A stretch of DNA of 64,000 nt, from contig NZ_AHCD03000035.1 of assembly GCF_000238295.3 (NCBI RefSeq), forward strand, positions 124,001-188,000. The letters are read 5' to 3'. This document shows, piece by piece, positions 17,893 through 25,686 of this stretch. Positions within the stretch are counted from its first letter, which is position 1. Each line of letters opens with the position of its first letter. The notes under the pieces were generated by a model, which saw nothing but the letters and a program-made list of their open reading frames with translations, was not told the DNA's origin and made no database searches. Source of the DNA: Pseudoalteromonas rubra (lineage in GTDB: Bacteria > Pseudomonadota > Gammaproteobacteria > Enterobacterales > Alteromonadaceae). A program made the position numbers and the translations under genes.

Positions 17893-18864
17893 ATGCCAAT
17901 GGCAAGGAAGAAGCAGGTCAGCTTATCAGACACTAAGTACTACCACTGTATATCCCGGTGTGTTCGCCGGGCATTTCTGTGCGGCAACGACCGCGTCACG
18001 GGCAAGTCTTATGAACATCGGCGAGACTGGGTTGAGGAAAAATTGCTTACCCTTGCGAAGGTGTTTTGCATTGATGTGTGTGGCTATGCGGTTATGAGCA
18101 ATCATACGCATATTGTGTTGTATGTGGATGATAAGAAAGCACAAAGGTTATCAGATAAAGCGATAGTGCTTCGCTGACATAAACTGTTTAAAGGTAGTTG
18201 GCTGACGCGAAAATACATCAATGGTGATGAGCTTAGCGAGTCAGAGCGCAATATGCTTGATGGAGACATCAGAGAATTCAGAATACGCCTTGCGAGCATC
18301 AGCTGGTTCATGCGGGTGTTGAATGAAGGCATTGCCCGCAAGGCCAATAAAGAAGATGGTTGTACAGGCCGGTTTTGGGAAGGGCGATTTAAGTCACAGG
18401 CCTTACTGGATGAAGCAGCACTGGCAGCGTGCCTGGCGTATGTTGACCTGAACCCAATCAGAGCCAAAATGGCAGAGACACCGGAAACGTCAGACTACAC
18501 CAGCATTAAAAAACGTATTGATTATGCACGGCAAGGAAAGCAACCTAAGAGCTTACTGCGCTTTGCAGGTAACCCAAGAAAACACATGCCTAAAGGGTTG
18601 CCGTTTGAGCTGACCTATTACATACAGTTAGTTGAATTAACAGGCCGATGCATGCGTGCAGATAAGCGGGGTTATATCAGCGATAGCCAGCCATTGCTGA
18701 CACGGTTGCAAATAGAGCCAGACAATTGGCTCAAGCTCACTACGCAATTTACGAAGGTCTTCCATGGCGCGGTAGGGCGAAAGCAAGTGATGACGGATTA
18801 CTGTGAGCATCTTCATAAAAGGCGACGCGCCAACTTGACTCAGTGCGAGCGTTTACTGGGTTAA
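17893..18864 (+). pseudogene. REP-associated (Y1/RAYT) transposase broken by a TGA codon
   Basis: 323 sense codons in one frame, interrupted only by TGA at 18175-18177. The start MPMARKKQVSLSDTKYYHCI and the HUH motif NHTHIVLY are typical of Y1 (IS200/RAYT) transposases. The block after the stop begins HKLFKG, where the family normally reads WHQLFKG/WHKLFKG, so the TGA most simply derives from TGG (W). The frame continues to the normal end at 18864, sharing that part with the second copy. A product of the first 94 codons alone would lack most of the protein. Confidence 0.85.
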
Positions 18865-19071
18865 CACCTTCCCGTGAGTACCATTTCGATTTATCTAAGT
18901 TGAGGCTTGGATGCGCATTCGTATTGTCCGAATCTGATTATTTTCTAGGATTTCGTGCTTAAACATACGACTTTAATTGCTCAGAGCTTATAGGAAGCGC
19001 AACATTTGTTAGTCTTGCAATTCGACTTTGAACCTGCCCACAATTGGTCTGTAAATTTACAGGTGGGTGTC
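18178..19071 (+). repeat. First copy of a roughly 0.9 kb repeat (RAYT 3' part plus tail)
   Basis: Nearly identical to 19362-20254. Codons from HKLFKG to the stop and the first 100 or so bases after it match almost perfectly except for 13 substitutions clustered at about 18489-18595; beyond that the tail diverges. Both copies end near a GGTGGGTGTC motif. Confidence 0.9.
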
Positions 19072-19225
19072 TTATGAAAACCCTTACAGGTGGGTGTCTC
19101 ATGAAAACCTAGCAGAAATATAATTAAGGCGACTACGCCCCAAACAACGGTGGTTGATGGAGATGTTTTTATATATATACAAGATATGCTGGGGATACCT
19201 AAGTCTTTTGTGAAGAGTAAAAGAT
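18865..19225. other. Spacer between the RAYT copies
   Basis: It contains the tail of the first repeat copy, two GGTGGGTGTC motifs (19062-19071, 19089-19098), each followed by a similar TCATGAAAACC/TTATGAAAACC, and then AT-rich sequence of different origin. No gene was found. Confidence 0.6.
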
Positions 19226-20047
19226 ATGAATAGATTTTTATTATTTTTGTTTTTTTCTTTGTGTTCTAATTTCTCTTTTTCTAATCCCTCTTTAGAAGGT
19301 GATGTAGAAAAAATTAAAGCGCATTTGGATGGGTTGGTTAAAGGTGGGGGGAAATTGTCACATAAACTGTTTAAAGGTAGTTGGCTGACGCGAAAATACA
19401 TCAATGGTGATGAGCTTAGCGAGTCAGAGCGCAATATGCTTGATGGAGACATCAGAGAATTCAGAATACGCCTTGCGAGCATCAGCTGGTTCATGCGGGT
19501 GTTGAATGAAGGCATTGCCCGCAAGGCCAATAAAGAAGATGGTTGTACAGGCCGGTTTTGGGAAGGGCGATTTAAGTCACAGGCCTTACTGGATGAAGCA
19601 GCACTGGCAGCGTGCCTGGCGTATGTTGACCTGAACCCAATCAGAGCCAAAATGGCAGAGACACCGGAAACATCAGACTACACCAGCATTAAAAAGCGTA
19701 TTGAGCATGCACAGCAAGGTAAGCAACCCAAAAGCCTGCTGCGTTTTGCGGGTAACCCAAGAAAGCACATGCCTAAAGGGTTGCCGTTTGAGCTGACCTA
19801 TTACATACAGTTAGTTGAATTAACAGGCCGATGCATGCGTGCAGATAAGCGGGGTTATATCAGCGATAGCCAGCCATTGCTGACACGGTTGCAAATAGAG
19901 CCAGACAATTGGCTCAAGCTCACTACGCAATTTACGAAGGTCTTCCATGGCGCGGTAGGGCGAAAGCAAGTGATGACGGATTACTGTGAGCATCTTCATA
20001 AAAGGCGACGCGCCAACTTGACTCAGTGCGAGCGTTTACTGGGTTAA
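19226..20047 (+). pseudogene. Chimeric ORF: signal-peptide start fused to truncated RAYT
   Basis: 273 residues in one frame. Residues 1-45 are foreign: a hydrophobic signal-like MNRFLLFLFFSLCSNFSFSN, then a short polar stretch. From H46 (base 19362) it is the RAYT C-terminal part, lacking the HUH catalytic region. The junction is at the same point where copy 1 has its stop. No good ribosome-binding site precedes the ATG. It is probably a rearrangement product rather than a working gene, although the frame is fully open. Confidence 0.7.
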
Positions 20048-20254
20048 CACCTTCCCGTGAGTACCATTTCGATTTATCTAAGTTGAGGCTGGGATGCGCA
20101 TTCGTATTGTCCGAATCTGATTATTCTTCAGGATTTCATGCTTAAACTTACGACTTTCACTAATCAGAGCTTATAGAAAGCGCAGCATTTGATAGTCTTG
20201 CATTTCTTTATTGAACCTGCCCACAATAGGTCTGTGAATTTACCGGTGGGTGTC
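19362..20254 (+). repeat. Second copy of the roughly 0.9 kb repeat
   Basis: Partner of 18178-19071, in the same orientation. It starts exactly at CATAAACTG and ends at GGTGGGTGTC (20245-20254), adjacent to the IS4-family remnant. Confidence 0.9.
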
Positions 20255-20268
20255 ACTTAAAAAATTGA
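20251..20268 (+). repeat. 18 bp direct repeat, copy 1
   Basis: TGTCACTTAAAAAATTGA spans the 3' end of the IS4-type transposase and recurs exactly at 22309-22326. It may be the tip of the IS element. Confidence 0.7.
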
Positions 20269-21260
20269 CAGCACAGCACGATCTCTGATGGTATTTGCCT
20301 GAAACTTTCGTTGCCAACTTGAGTGCTGAGCATACAGGCCGATCCACCAGAGAATAATGGTCGCCAGCAAAGAGAGTAATAACAGTATATCGAGCCGGTT
20401 GGGGCATCGACTTTTACTATGTCTCAGGCCCATACCGTATTGGGGGCTTTTCAGGTCTCGAAAGCTTTCTTCGATTTGCATACGTTTGGCGTAAAGTGAG
20501 ACTACACGTTTGGGTTGGAACAATTCTACGGGCAGGTTGGTGGCTAATAGCCAGGGCTCCTTACTACCAGTTCGATAACTTTTTTGGGCGGTATGATGCC
20601 TGCCAGCTTTACCTCACCAATATAACGTCCACGGGGAGTGGTGGATGGATAAAGTGCTTGATTTACGTGCCAATCTTCGCTGTTCTTATGCTGATGAGTG
20701 ACTTTGCCACGCACCCGTCCCAGCCAGAACCAACCTTTTTTATCGACCTGTCGAAACCAGGTGTTTCGATATCCAGCATCGGTCACGATGAGTGGAATAC
20801 ATTTATCAGGCAGGATGCTGGCCAGTTCATCAAGGAACAGCTGATGGGACTTAGGTGAGTTGTATTGAGCAAAGGTGAAAGTGCGTTCATACACGATCAT
20901 TGAACGCCCTTGAATGCTGACGGAAGCACGCAACGTCATCAGCCGTAGTTGTTCGCGCACATCGGCCCAGTCGACCAGTAAAATGGGCATGGGATTAGCG
21001 CCACACGTCAGGCGAGCATGAAAGCGGTAAATAGCAAGCCGGTCGTTATGCATGGCAGTGTTGCCAAGCAGTCGGTCCATACGTTTAATGTTGTGTTTTG
21101 CAGCGACAGGTCCCTTCATGTTTCGACCCAGCTCAGTAAGAGAAAGTTGATTGCTATCGAGCAAAGTATCAGTTGCCAGCATTAATGAATCAAGGCGCCG
21201 GGCATGAATTTGGGGGCAGTTTTTTCTTAGCATATCGTGTAGGATGGTGATATCACGCAT
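20257..21260 (-). pseudogene. IS4-family transposase, frameshifted
   Basis: Two frames together make a complete IS4-type transposase. The first (21260 to 20544) has the two Asp motifs VDWADV and VTDAGYRNTWF. The second (ending 20257) has the YREK signature Y-AK-R-MQI-E-ESFRDL-K. The break is at a run of six T on the plus strand (20580-20585); one more A in the coding strand restores SYRTGSKEPWLLATNLP. The catalytic E is thus separated from the DD pair. A -1 slip at the A run could also join them, but IS4 elements are not known for this. Confidence 0.85.
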
Positions 21261-21393
21261 GGTGTTGTTATCTGGTTAGTTTTTGGCGAAATAAATTAGC
21301 TCAAACAATGCTGTGCGTGTCCGCCACATTGATTTTAAGAATGATTATCTGGGGATTCCTCAGAGCACGGCGTTAGTTTTTTTGGAGAGTTCA

Positions 21394-22158
21394 GTGGAAA
21401 AATGTTTAATGTGTGGGAGTAAAAGTGAGCTTCAGAACTCACATGCAATTCCTGATACTTTCTTTAAACGAATTTATCGCTCAAACGCAGGTAAGGCTAT
21501 TGTTGTACCGGGAGGAGGAGATGAACCAATTCATTACTCCAGCGATAGTTGGGCGACGAATCAATTATGCTCAAGTTGTGAGTCATTGCTCAATGTCAGC
21601 TACGAACAGTACTCAATCAAAGTGCTTCGGGGTAAAGGTTGCCGAATCATCAAGCATGATGGCGGTGTCACTTTCAATGGAATAACCGGTAAAACACTGG
21701 TTAGCTTCTTTATTTCCGTTTTTTGGAGAGCTGCCAACTCAAAACACCCCAATTATTTTAAGGTTATGATTCCAGAACCATGGAATTCGCAAATCAGATC
21801 AAAGCTGATCTCGAAACAGAAGATCCCTGCAAACTTGGCTACTGTTAAAGTTTCTCGGTTAATCGATCGAACAGAGTGGTTCAGCTTAACAAGCCTGAAG
21901 AGCCTGATTATAAAACCGTTTTTCCGGAGAGTAGCTCATCGGCGGTACTCATTCTGTTTCATATTCGAAGGTTTTTTGATTGAGATTTTTACGCCGGGCT
22001 TAGCTTTACGTGAGCGATTTCAGGGTGGTGTGCTTGGCAATCAAACCAAGATTCTATCTGTACCTTTCATAGATATATTTGATATCCCTGAAATGGAAGA
22101 AGCAATGGTTGAAGGGTATGGTAAATATGTTGATGGCGACGTGACATTTGAAAACTAA
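21394..22158 (+). CDS. HNH-like zinc-site protein in a cassette
   Basis: 254 residues from GTG at 21394, preceded by GGAGAG at 4 bases; the frame is open to 21313 without a ribosome-binding site. The N-terminus has CLMCG, then NSHAIPDTF and NQLCSSCE: two CxxC pairs around an H-x-IP motif, as in HNH-type nucleases of the McrA-like group. The remaining 180 residues are unrecognised. A VCR-like attC starts in its stop codon, so it is probably an integron gene cassette. It may be a nuclease used in defence, but the catalytic set is incomplete by eye. Confidence 0.6.
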   Translation: MEKCLMCGSKSELQNSHAIPDTFFKRIYRSNAGKAIVVPGGGDEPIHYSSDSWATNQLCSSCESLLNVSYEQYSIKVLRGKGCRIIKHDGGVTFNGITGKTLVSFFISVFWRAANSKHPNYFKVMIPEPWNSQIRSKLISKQKIPANLATVKVSRLIDRTEWFSLTSLKSLIIKPFFRRVAHRRYSFCFIFEGFLIEIFTPGLALRERFQGGVLGNQTKILSVPFIDIFDIPEMEEAMVEGYGKYVDGDVTFEN

Positions 22159-22274
22159 CAAATTGCTCAAGAGTGACGGTTAGGCTTTGATACTTTTGGT
22201 TCGGTGAAGTGCAGGGAGTACGTGGCTTTGCTCATGTTGCTCGGAGTTAGTCGCACCATAGCAAAGCGTTATAG
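22155..22274 (+). repeat. VCR-like attC site, about 120 bp
   Basis: It starts CTAACAAATTGCTCAAGAG, very like the 5' end of Vibrio cholerae repeats, and ends AGCAAAGCGTTATAG. The ends are complementary (TAACAA-TTGCT with AGCAA-GTTA). The length matches a VCR, and the TAAC core overlaps the TAA stop of the preceding gene, as in cassettes. Confidence 0.65.
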
Positions 22275-22278
22275 CTCA

Positions 22279-22320
22279 GGAGAAAGTCATGTCTGGAGCG
22301 TCCATATATGTCACTTAAAA
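22279..22320 (+). pseudogene. Truncated cassette ORF start
   Basis: AGGAG at 22279-22283 precedes ATG at 22289, reading MSGASIYVT and then TAA at 22316-22318. The sequence stops just where the 18-base IS4-end repeat begins (22309), suggesting a gene head cut off by an IS tip. Confidence 0.4.
22293..22312 (-). repeat. Right copy of the 20 bp inverted repeat
   Basis: Exact reverse complement of 17605-17624. It overlaps the truncated MSGASIYV reading frame and the first bases of the 18-base direct repeat. Confidence 0.85.
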
Positions 22321-22326
22321 AATTGA
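22309..22326 (+). repeat. 18 bp direct repeat, copy 2
   Basis: Same sequence as at 20251-20268. It lies between the truncated cassette ORF and the SMI1/KNR4 gene. Confidence 0.7.
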
Positions 22327-22713
22327 TGGCATTAACTGCCAAAGGAGAGTGTAGTGCATGAAGTAATAAGTAAGTTAAAACCGCTGAGTATCAAAGAAGT
22401 CTTTTTTGGTGCAAGTGGTTTTAATATTGTTGATGGATCTTCGATTAATAAACTCCAGTTAGGCTACAGTATTGACCCTGATGGTAACGACTTAACTGGT
22501 ATGAACGAAGGGGATTGGCAGGATAGTTGGGTTGTTATAGGGACTGATACTGAAGTCGGAGATCCATTCTTCGTAGATATAAGTGAGTCATCGTTGCCAG
22601 TTTATACCGCAATGCATGGAAATGAATATTGGGAACCTGAGCTAGTTGCAACTTCTTTAACTTCTTTCTTAGAGTTACTTTCTTATCTGCATGGATTAAG
22701 TTGTACTAGCTCA

Positions 22714-23893
22714 GACTTGACCTGACAGTTACCCGTTTTTCAATCGGTGACTGTCAGCCTAGATTTGGGCTAAATTCTTTTCAACCCAGATCGATTTCCC
22801 ATCTAATAATGTTTCAAGCGGCGTTCTTCCGCAGCATTTTTTACCTTGATGAGTTCGGTCATTATTGTAGTAATTTATCCACTCGTCCAGGTCCTTTTGG
22901 AGCTCTTCCAGAGAACTGTACAATTTTTTGCGAAATGTCACTTGGTAAAACTCTTGAAGTATCGTTTTGTGGAAGCGTTCGCAGATACCGTTTGTCTGCG
23001 GCGACATCGCTTTGGTTGTAGTATGGTCTATGTCGTTGATCGCTAGGTAAAGCTGGTAGTCATGGTGCTCAACCTTACCGCAGTACTCAGTTCCCCGGTC
23101 TGTGAGGATCCTTAACATGGGCAGCTCATGCTGCTCGAAGTAGGGTAAAACTCTATCATTCAGTAGATCTGCTGCTGTGATCGGTGTTTTAGTGGTGTAG
23201 AGCTTTGCAAAAGCGACTTTACAATATGTATCAACAAAAGTTTGCTGATATATACGGCCAACTCCCTTTAGGTTTCCGACATAAAAAGTGTCTTGTGAAC
23301 CAAGGTATCCGGGGTGCTCAGTTTCAATTTCGCCGCAGGCTTCATCGTCCTGTTTTTTCTTCTCAAGGGCTGTTACCTGGGACTCTGTGAGAATGATACC
23401 TTCTTGCGCGACTTTAGCCTCTAGTGCTTTCAGACGTTTTTTAAAGTTTTCCAAGTCATGGCGCAACCAAATTGACCGCACACCACTGGCAGAAACAAAC
23501 ACGCCTTGTTTTCTCAACTCATTGCTGGCTCTGACTTGCCCGTGAGCCGGAAATTCAAGCGCGTAGGTGCAAACTGCTTTTTCAGTTTCTTCATCTACGC
23601 GATTCTTCAGGTTTGGTGCTCTACGCGATTTATCGATGAGTGCATCAATACCGCCTTCATCAACGAGCTCTTGATAACGATAAAATGTATCTCGCGAAAC
23701 CCCCATCATTTTGCAGGCTTTAGATACGTTTCCAAGCTCTTCAGCCAGGTTGAGCAAACCAGCTTTGTGTTTAATGATTGGATTGTTAGTATGTAACATG
23801 AGAGTTACTCCTTAGTTGTTTTGAACAAAGATTCGACACCTTTATCAAAACGGGTAACTCTCAATTTTTCAAATCGAAATGTCAGGTCTAGTC
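22714..23893 (-). mobile_element. IS481-family insertion sequence
   Basis: About 1.18 kb. Candidate terminal inverted repeats are GACTTGACCTGACA (22714-22727) and, reversed, TGTCAGGTCTAGTC (23880-23893), matching at 13 of 14 positions. An inner GTTACCCGTTTT is also repeated near each end. It encodes one transposase on the minus strand. I could not find a clear target duplication. It interrupts the SMI1/KNR4 gene. Confidence 0.8.
22759..23799 (-). CDS. IS481-family transposase
   Basis: 346 residues, intact. The N-terminal helix-turn-helix contains ELGNVSKACKMMGVSRDTFY. The DDE integrase core has the first Asp in VDTYCKVAFA, the second in LTDRGTEYCG and the Glu in NGICERFHKT, ending with NYYNNDRTHQGK. 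The start ATG has AGGAG about 7 bases upstream. It looks functional. Confidence 0.9.
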   Translation of the reverse strand: MLHTNNPIIKHKAGLLNLAEELGNVSKACKMMGVSRDTFYRYQELVDEGGIDALIDKSRRAPNLKNRVDEETEKAVCTYALEFPAHGQVRASNELRKQGVFVSASGVRSIWLRHDLENFKKRLKALEAKVAQEGIILTESQVTALEKKKQDDEACGEIETEHPGYLGSQDTFYVGNLKGVGRIYQQTFVDTYCKVAFAKLYTTKTPITAADLLNDRVLPYFEQHELPMLRILTDRGTEYCGKVEHHDYQLYLAINDIDHTTTKAMSPQTNGICERFHKTILQEFYQVTFRKKLYSSLEELQKDLDEWINYYNNDRTHQGKKCCGRTPLETLLDGKSIWVEKNLAQI

Positions 23894-24069
23894 GGAACTA
23901 ATTCAATTAAGTGAACAAAACTGTCCGCAAATCGAACCTGATGAAAGTACAATCTCTGATTTTAATACGCTTTCTTCAATACAAACACGACTACAAAGCA
24001 TTTCTGGAGAAGATGATTTTTGGGAAGATTTCATTGAACAGCATAAAGAATGGCTCGAAGAATAAAGCA

Positions 24070-24145
24070 GTTAACAAGGCCGTATAACTAAGGACACAAA
24101 ACAGCAGGCTTGTGCTCCTTCGTCGTCAATTTTAGTCTGCTAATA
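24070..24145 (+). repeat. Degenerate attC-like sequence
   Basis: It begins GTTAACAAGG a few bases after the SMI1/KNR4 stop and contains GCTCCTTCGTCGTCAATTTT, typical of marine superintegron attC sites, with an AGCAG (24103)/CTGCT (24137) inner stem. The usual GCGTTA-type right end is not seen, so it is incomplete. Confidence 0.45.
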
Positions 24146-24168
24146 TCATTTTCGTCGGAGATAGCGAC

Positions 24169-24351
24169 TTGAATGATGAAAATATGGTTGTAACAACTTG
24201 GCATGATGATGAGCCGCTGTCAGAAGTATTTTGGTTTGCAAAACATTTAGCATCACACCCTTACTATGAACTTAGAGATACGCTAGTTATTCATATCTCT
24301 AGCGGCGAGCCACGCAAACAAGAGTTCGGCGAACTTTTAAAAAACGCATAA
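24169..24351 (+). CDS. Small cassette-type ORF (DUF7684-like)
   Basis: 60 residues from TTG at 24169, with GGAG 8 bases upstream; an in-frame ATG at 24184 is the alternative. SEVFWFAKHLASHPYYELRD and LVIHI resemble a small family I associate with Vibrio integron cassettes (DUF7684). The stop codon TAA is again the start of a TAACAA core. The function is unknown. Confidence 0.5.
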   Translation: MNDENMVVTTWHDDEPLSEVFWFAKHLASHPYYELRDTLVIHISSGEPRKQEFGELLKNA

Positions 24352-24430
24352 CAAGTTACAAAAAAGGGCGCATTCGTTCTAACCCATTCCTGTCCAAAAA
24401 AGAGATAGAGCGAATGCCCGTCGTTCGCCC
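24349..24430 (+). repeat. attC-like end with imperfect hairpin
   Basis: TAACAAGTTAC overlaps the stop codon. An inverted repeat follows (GGGCGCATTCGTTCT at 24366-24380 and AGAGCGAATGCCC at 24407-24419) with mismatches and extra bases, as in attC stems. The canonical right core is lacking. Confidence 0.45.
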
Positions 24431-24524
24431 ACACACCTACATACTTTGAAACGATTTGTCATACTCATCTGGACCCACCTTTGCTACACTTCCTGAATCG
24501 TCGTCATCGCATATTGGAAGTTTT

Positions 24525-24821
24525 ATGTTTTCTTTAATCAAAGGGTTATTGTTTAAGTCTCTGAAGCACCAGGCGGGCCGAAAAGTGGCTGATGCTGTTG
24601 TTGAAAAATGTGTTCAGCAGGGCATGGAGTATATGCGTGGGCGAGGTGGCTCAGCGCCGCAAAAGGCCAGCGAGCTGGACGGGTTGATTGTCGGGCTCAA
24701 TAATCTGACTGCCAGGCGATTGCCTGATGGTCAATACCCGATCAGATTAGAGCATCAAACCCTGATAGTCACAATTGAAAACCATGGGATTGTGTCGATT
24801 ACCGAGTTACACACCGATTAG
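24525..24821 (+). CDS. Hypothetical 98-residue protein
   Basis: The ATG at 24525 with GGAAG upstream is preferred over an upstream start at 24456, whose extra residues are low-complexity. A short hydrophobic or amphipathic N-terminus (MFSLIKGLLFKSL) is followed by a basic helix and a small beta-rich C-terminus. I do not recognise it. It marks the return to core-like base composition after the island. Confidence 0.5.
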   Translation: MFSLIKGLLFKSLKHQAGRKVADAVVEKCVQQGMEYMRGRGGSAPQKASELDGLIVGLNNLTARRLPDGQYPIRLEHQTLIVTIENHGIVSITELHTD

Positions 24822-25686
24822 TTAAGAGCAGGCAGAGCTTTGATTTATTTGAAGTTAAGCACAGAAATGGATTGTAATGTTCCTGTCTGGTCCATATGTA
24901 ACTATCTGAAAATGTTTAAAAAGCATTAACCATCTACGAAAGTCGTTAGCCTGAGTCAGCTGTAGACTTAGTAAAAGGCTTACTTTTCCTCACCTGTGTT
25001 TAAAGCTGCGCGCTATACAAGCTGATGAACAGACTCCTGGCATCGTGTCCCACTTCGTATGCTGGCGCGCAAAGAGACTTTGGGTGTCTGCTCTGAGTTG
25101 TTCATTCATTCTGCAGGTTATCCTTTTGGATACCATTTTACTTGCCAATTCTTCCAATCCATATAAATAACACCAGGACCACGCAGAAAGCACCGATGTT
25201 TATCGGGCTCTGTAGAGTTGATTCAATTACCGCGCCTGTAATGTGAGTAGTGTGCGTTGGTAAGTCTCTCATACCGCTTCAATCGTGCAGCTTTCTCATT
25301 CTAACATGCCAACTTCGGCCAGTTTAACAGCCGGTCTTACGGCAACGTACCAGACTTCAGGCTCCACTTTTTGCACTTCACTTTGAGTATTGGTTAACAA
25401 GTGGTGGCTATGCGACCAGTTGCGAGCCAGCCTTTGTTGATGAATTTGCTACTAATTTTTTGATCTTTTGACTGCTTTTTGAGCGAAATCACAAAGGTAT
25501 CTATTTTTATTCTTTTCATAAAACCGATAACTTTCTGACTTAAATGAATAAATTATGCTTAAAAGGAAAAGCTAGGTGGTATATTCAATAAAATTATATA
25601 AATTATATTGTATACACTGTGTGCGTGGTGTTAATAATATGTCACCTCTTTTGGGGTTTGGATACACATTTAAAAAAGGTTAAATT
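24822..25686. other. Long intergenic region before the collagenase
   Basis: 865 bases without a convincing gene. The last 200 bases are very AT-rich and presumably hold the collagenase promoter. On the minus strand a 41-codon ORF (25394-25519) is described separately. A second open minus-strand stretch (about 25300-25440) reads VEPEVWYVAVRPAVKLAEVG but has no start, and may be a gene remnant. Confidence 0.4.
25394..25519 (-). CDS. Possible small basic peptide
   Basis: 41 codons beginning MKRIKIDTFVISLKKQ and ending GRIATTC. It is lysine-rich and ends in cysteine. The ribosome-binding site is weak (AGAAAG about 11 bases upstream). It could be chance. The lysine-rich leader and short tail loosely recall RiPP precursors, but no modifying enzyme is nearby. 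Confidence 0.2.
   Translation of the reverse strand: MKRIKIDTFVISLKKQSKDQKISSKFINKGWLATGRIATTC

Larger units (their letters stand above)
22354..24065 (+). pseudogene. SMI1/KNR4 (SUKH) family gene split by an IS481-type element
   Basis: GTG start with AAAGGAG 6 bases upstream. The first part (22354-22725) reads a SUKH-like domain with WVVIGTDTEVGDPFFVDIS, then AMHGNEYWEPELVA. The frame is lost at the IS end. After the IS, from about 23892, a frame SELIQLSEQNCPQIEP continues to FIEQHKEWLEE and TAA at 24063-24065. It fits the C-terminus of the same gene, giving about 170 residues when joined. SUKH proteins are often immunity proteins to contact-dependent or other toxins and are frequent integron cassette cargo. 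Confidence 0.75.

Noticed and set aside
19099..19650. Long minus-strand frame across the RAYT repeat (also at 18102-18467)
   Set aside because: It is the antisense of the transposase and duplicates with it; there is no independent coding evidence.
20251..21300. Programmed frameshift of the IS4 transposase
   Set aside because: The heptamer is not a standard slip site in the right phase, and IS4 elements are not known to use one; a lost base is simpler.
15127..24430. Whole region as a prophage or complete integron
   Set aside because: No integrase, capsid, tail or portal genes and no attI site are visible.
25391..25440. Another attC-like start (GTTAACAAGTGG) in the gap before the collagenase
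   Set aside because: No gene ends there and no complementary right end exists within 150 bases.
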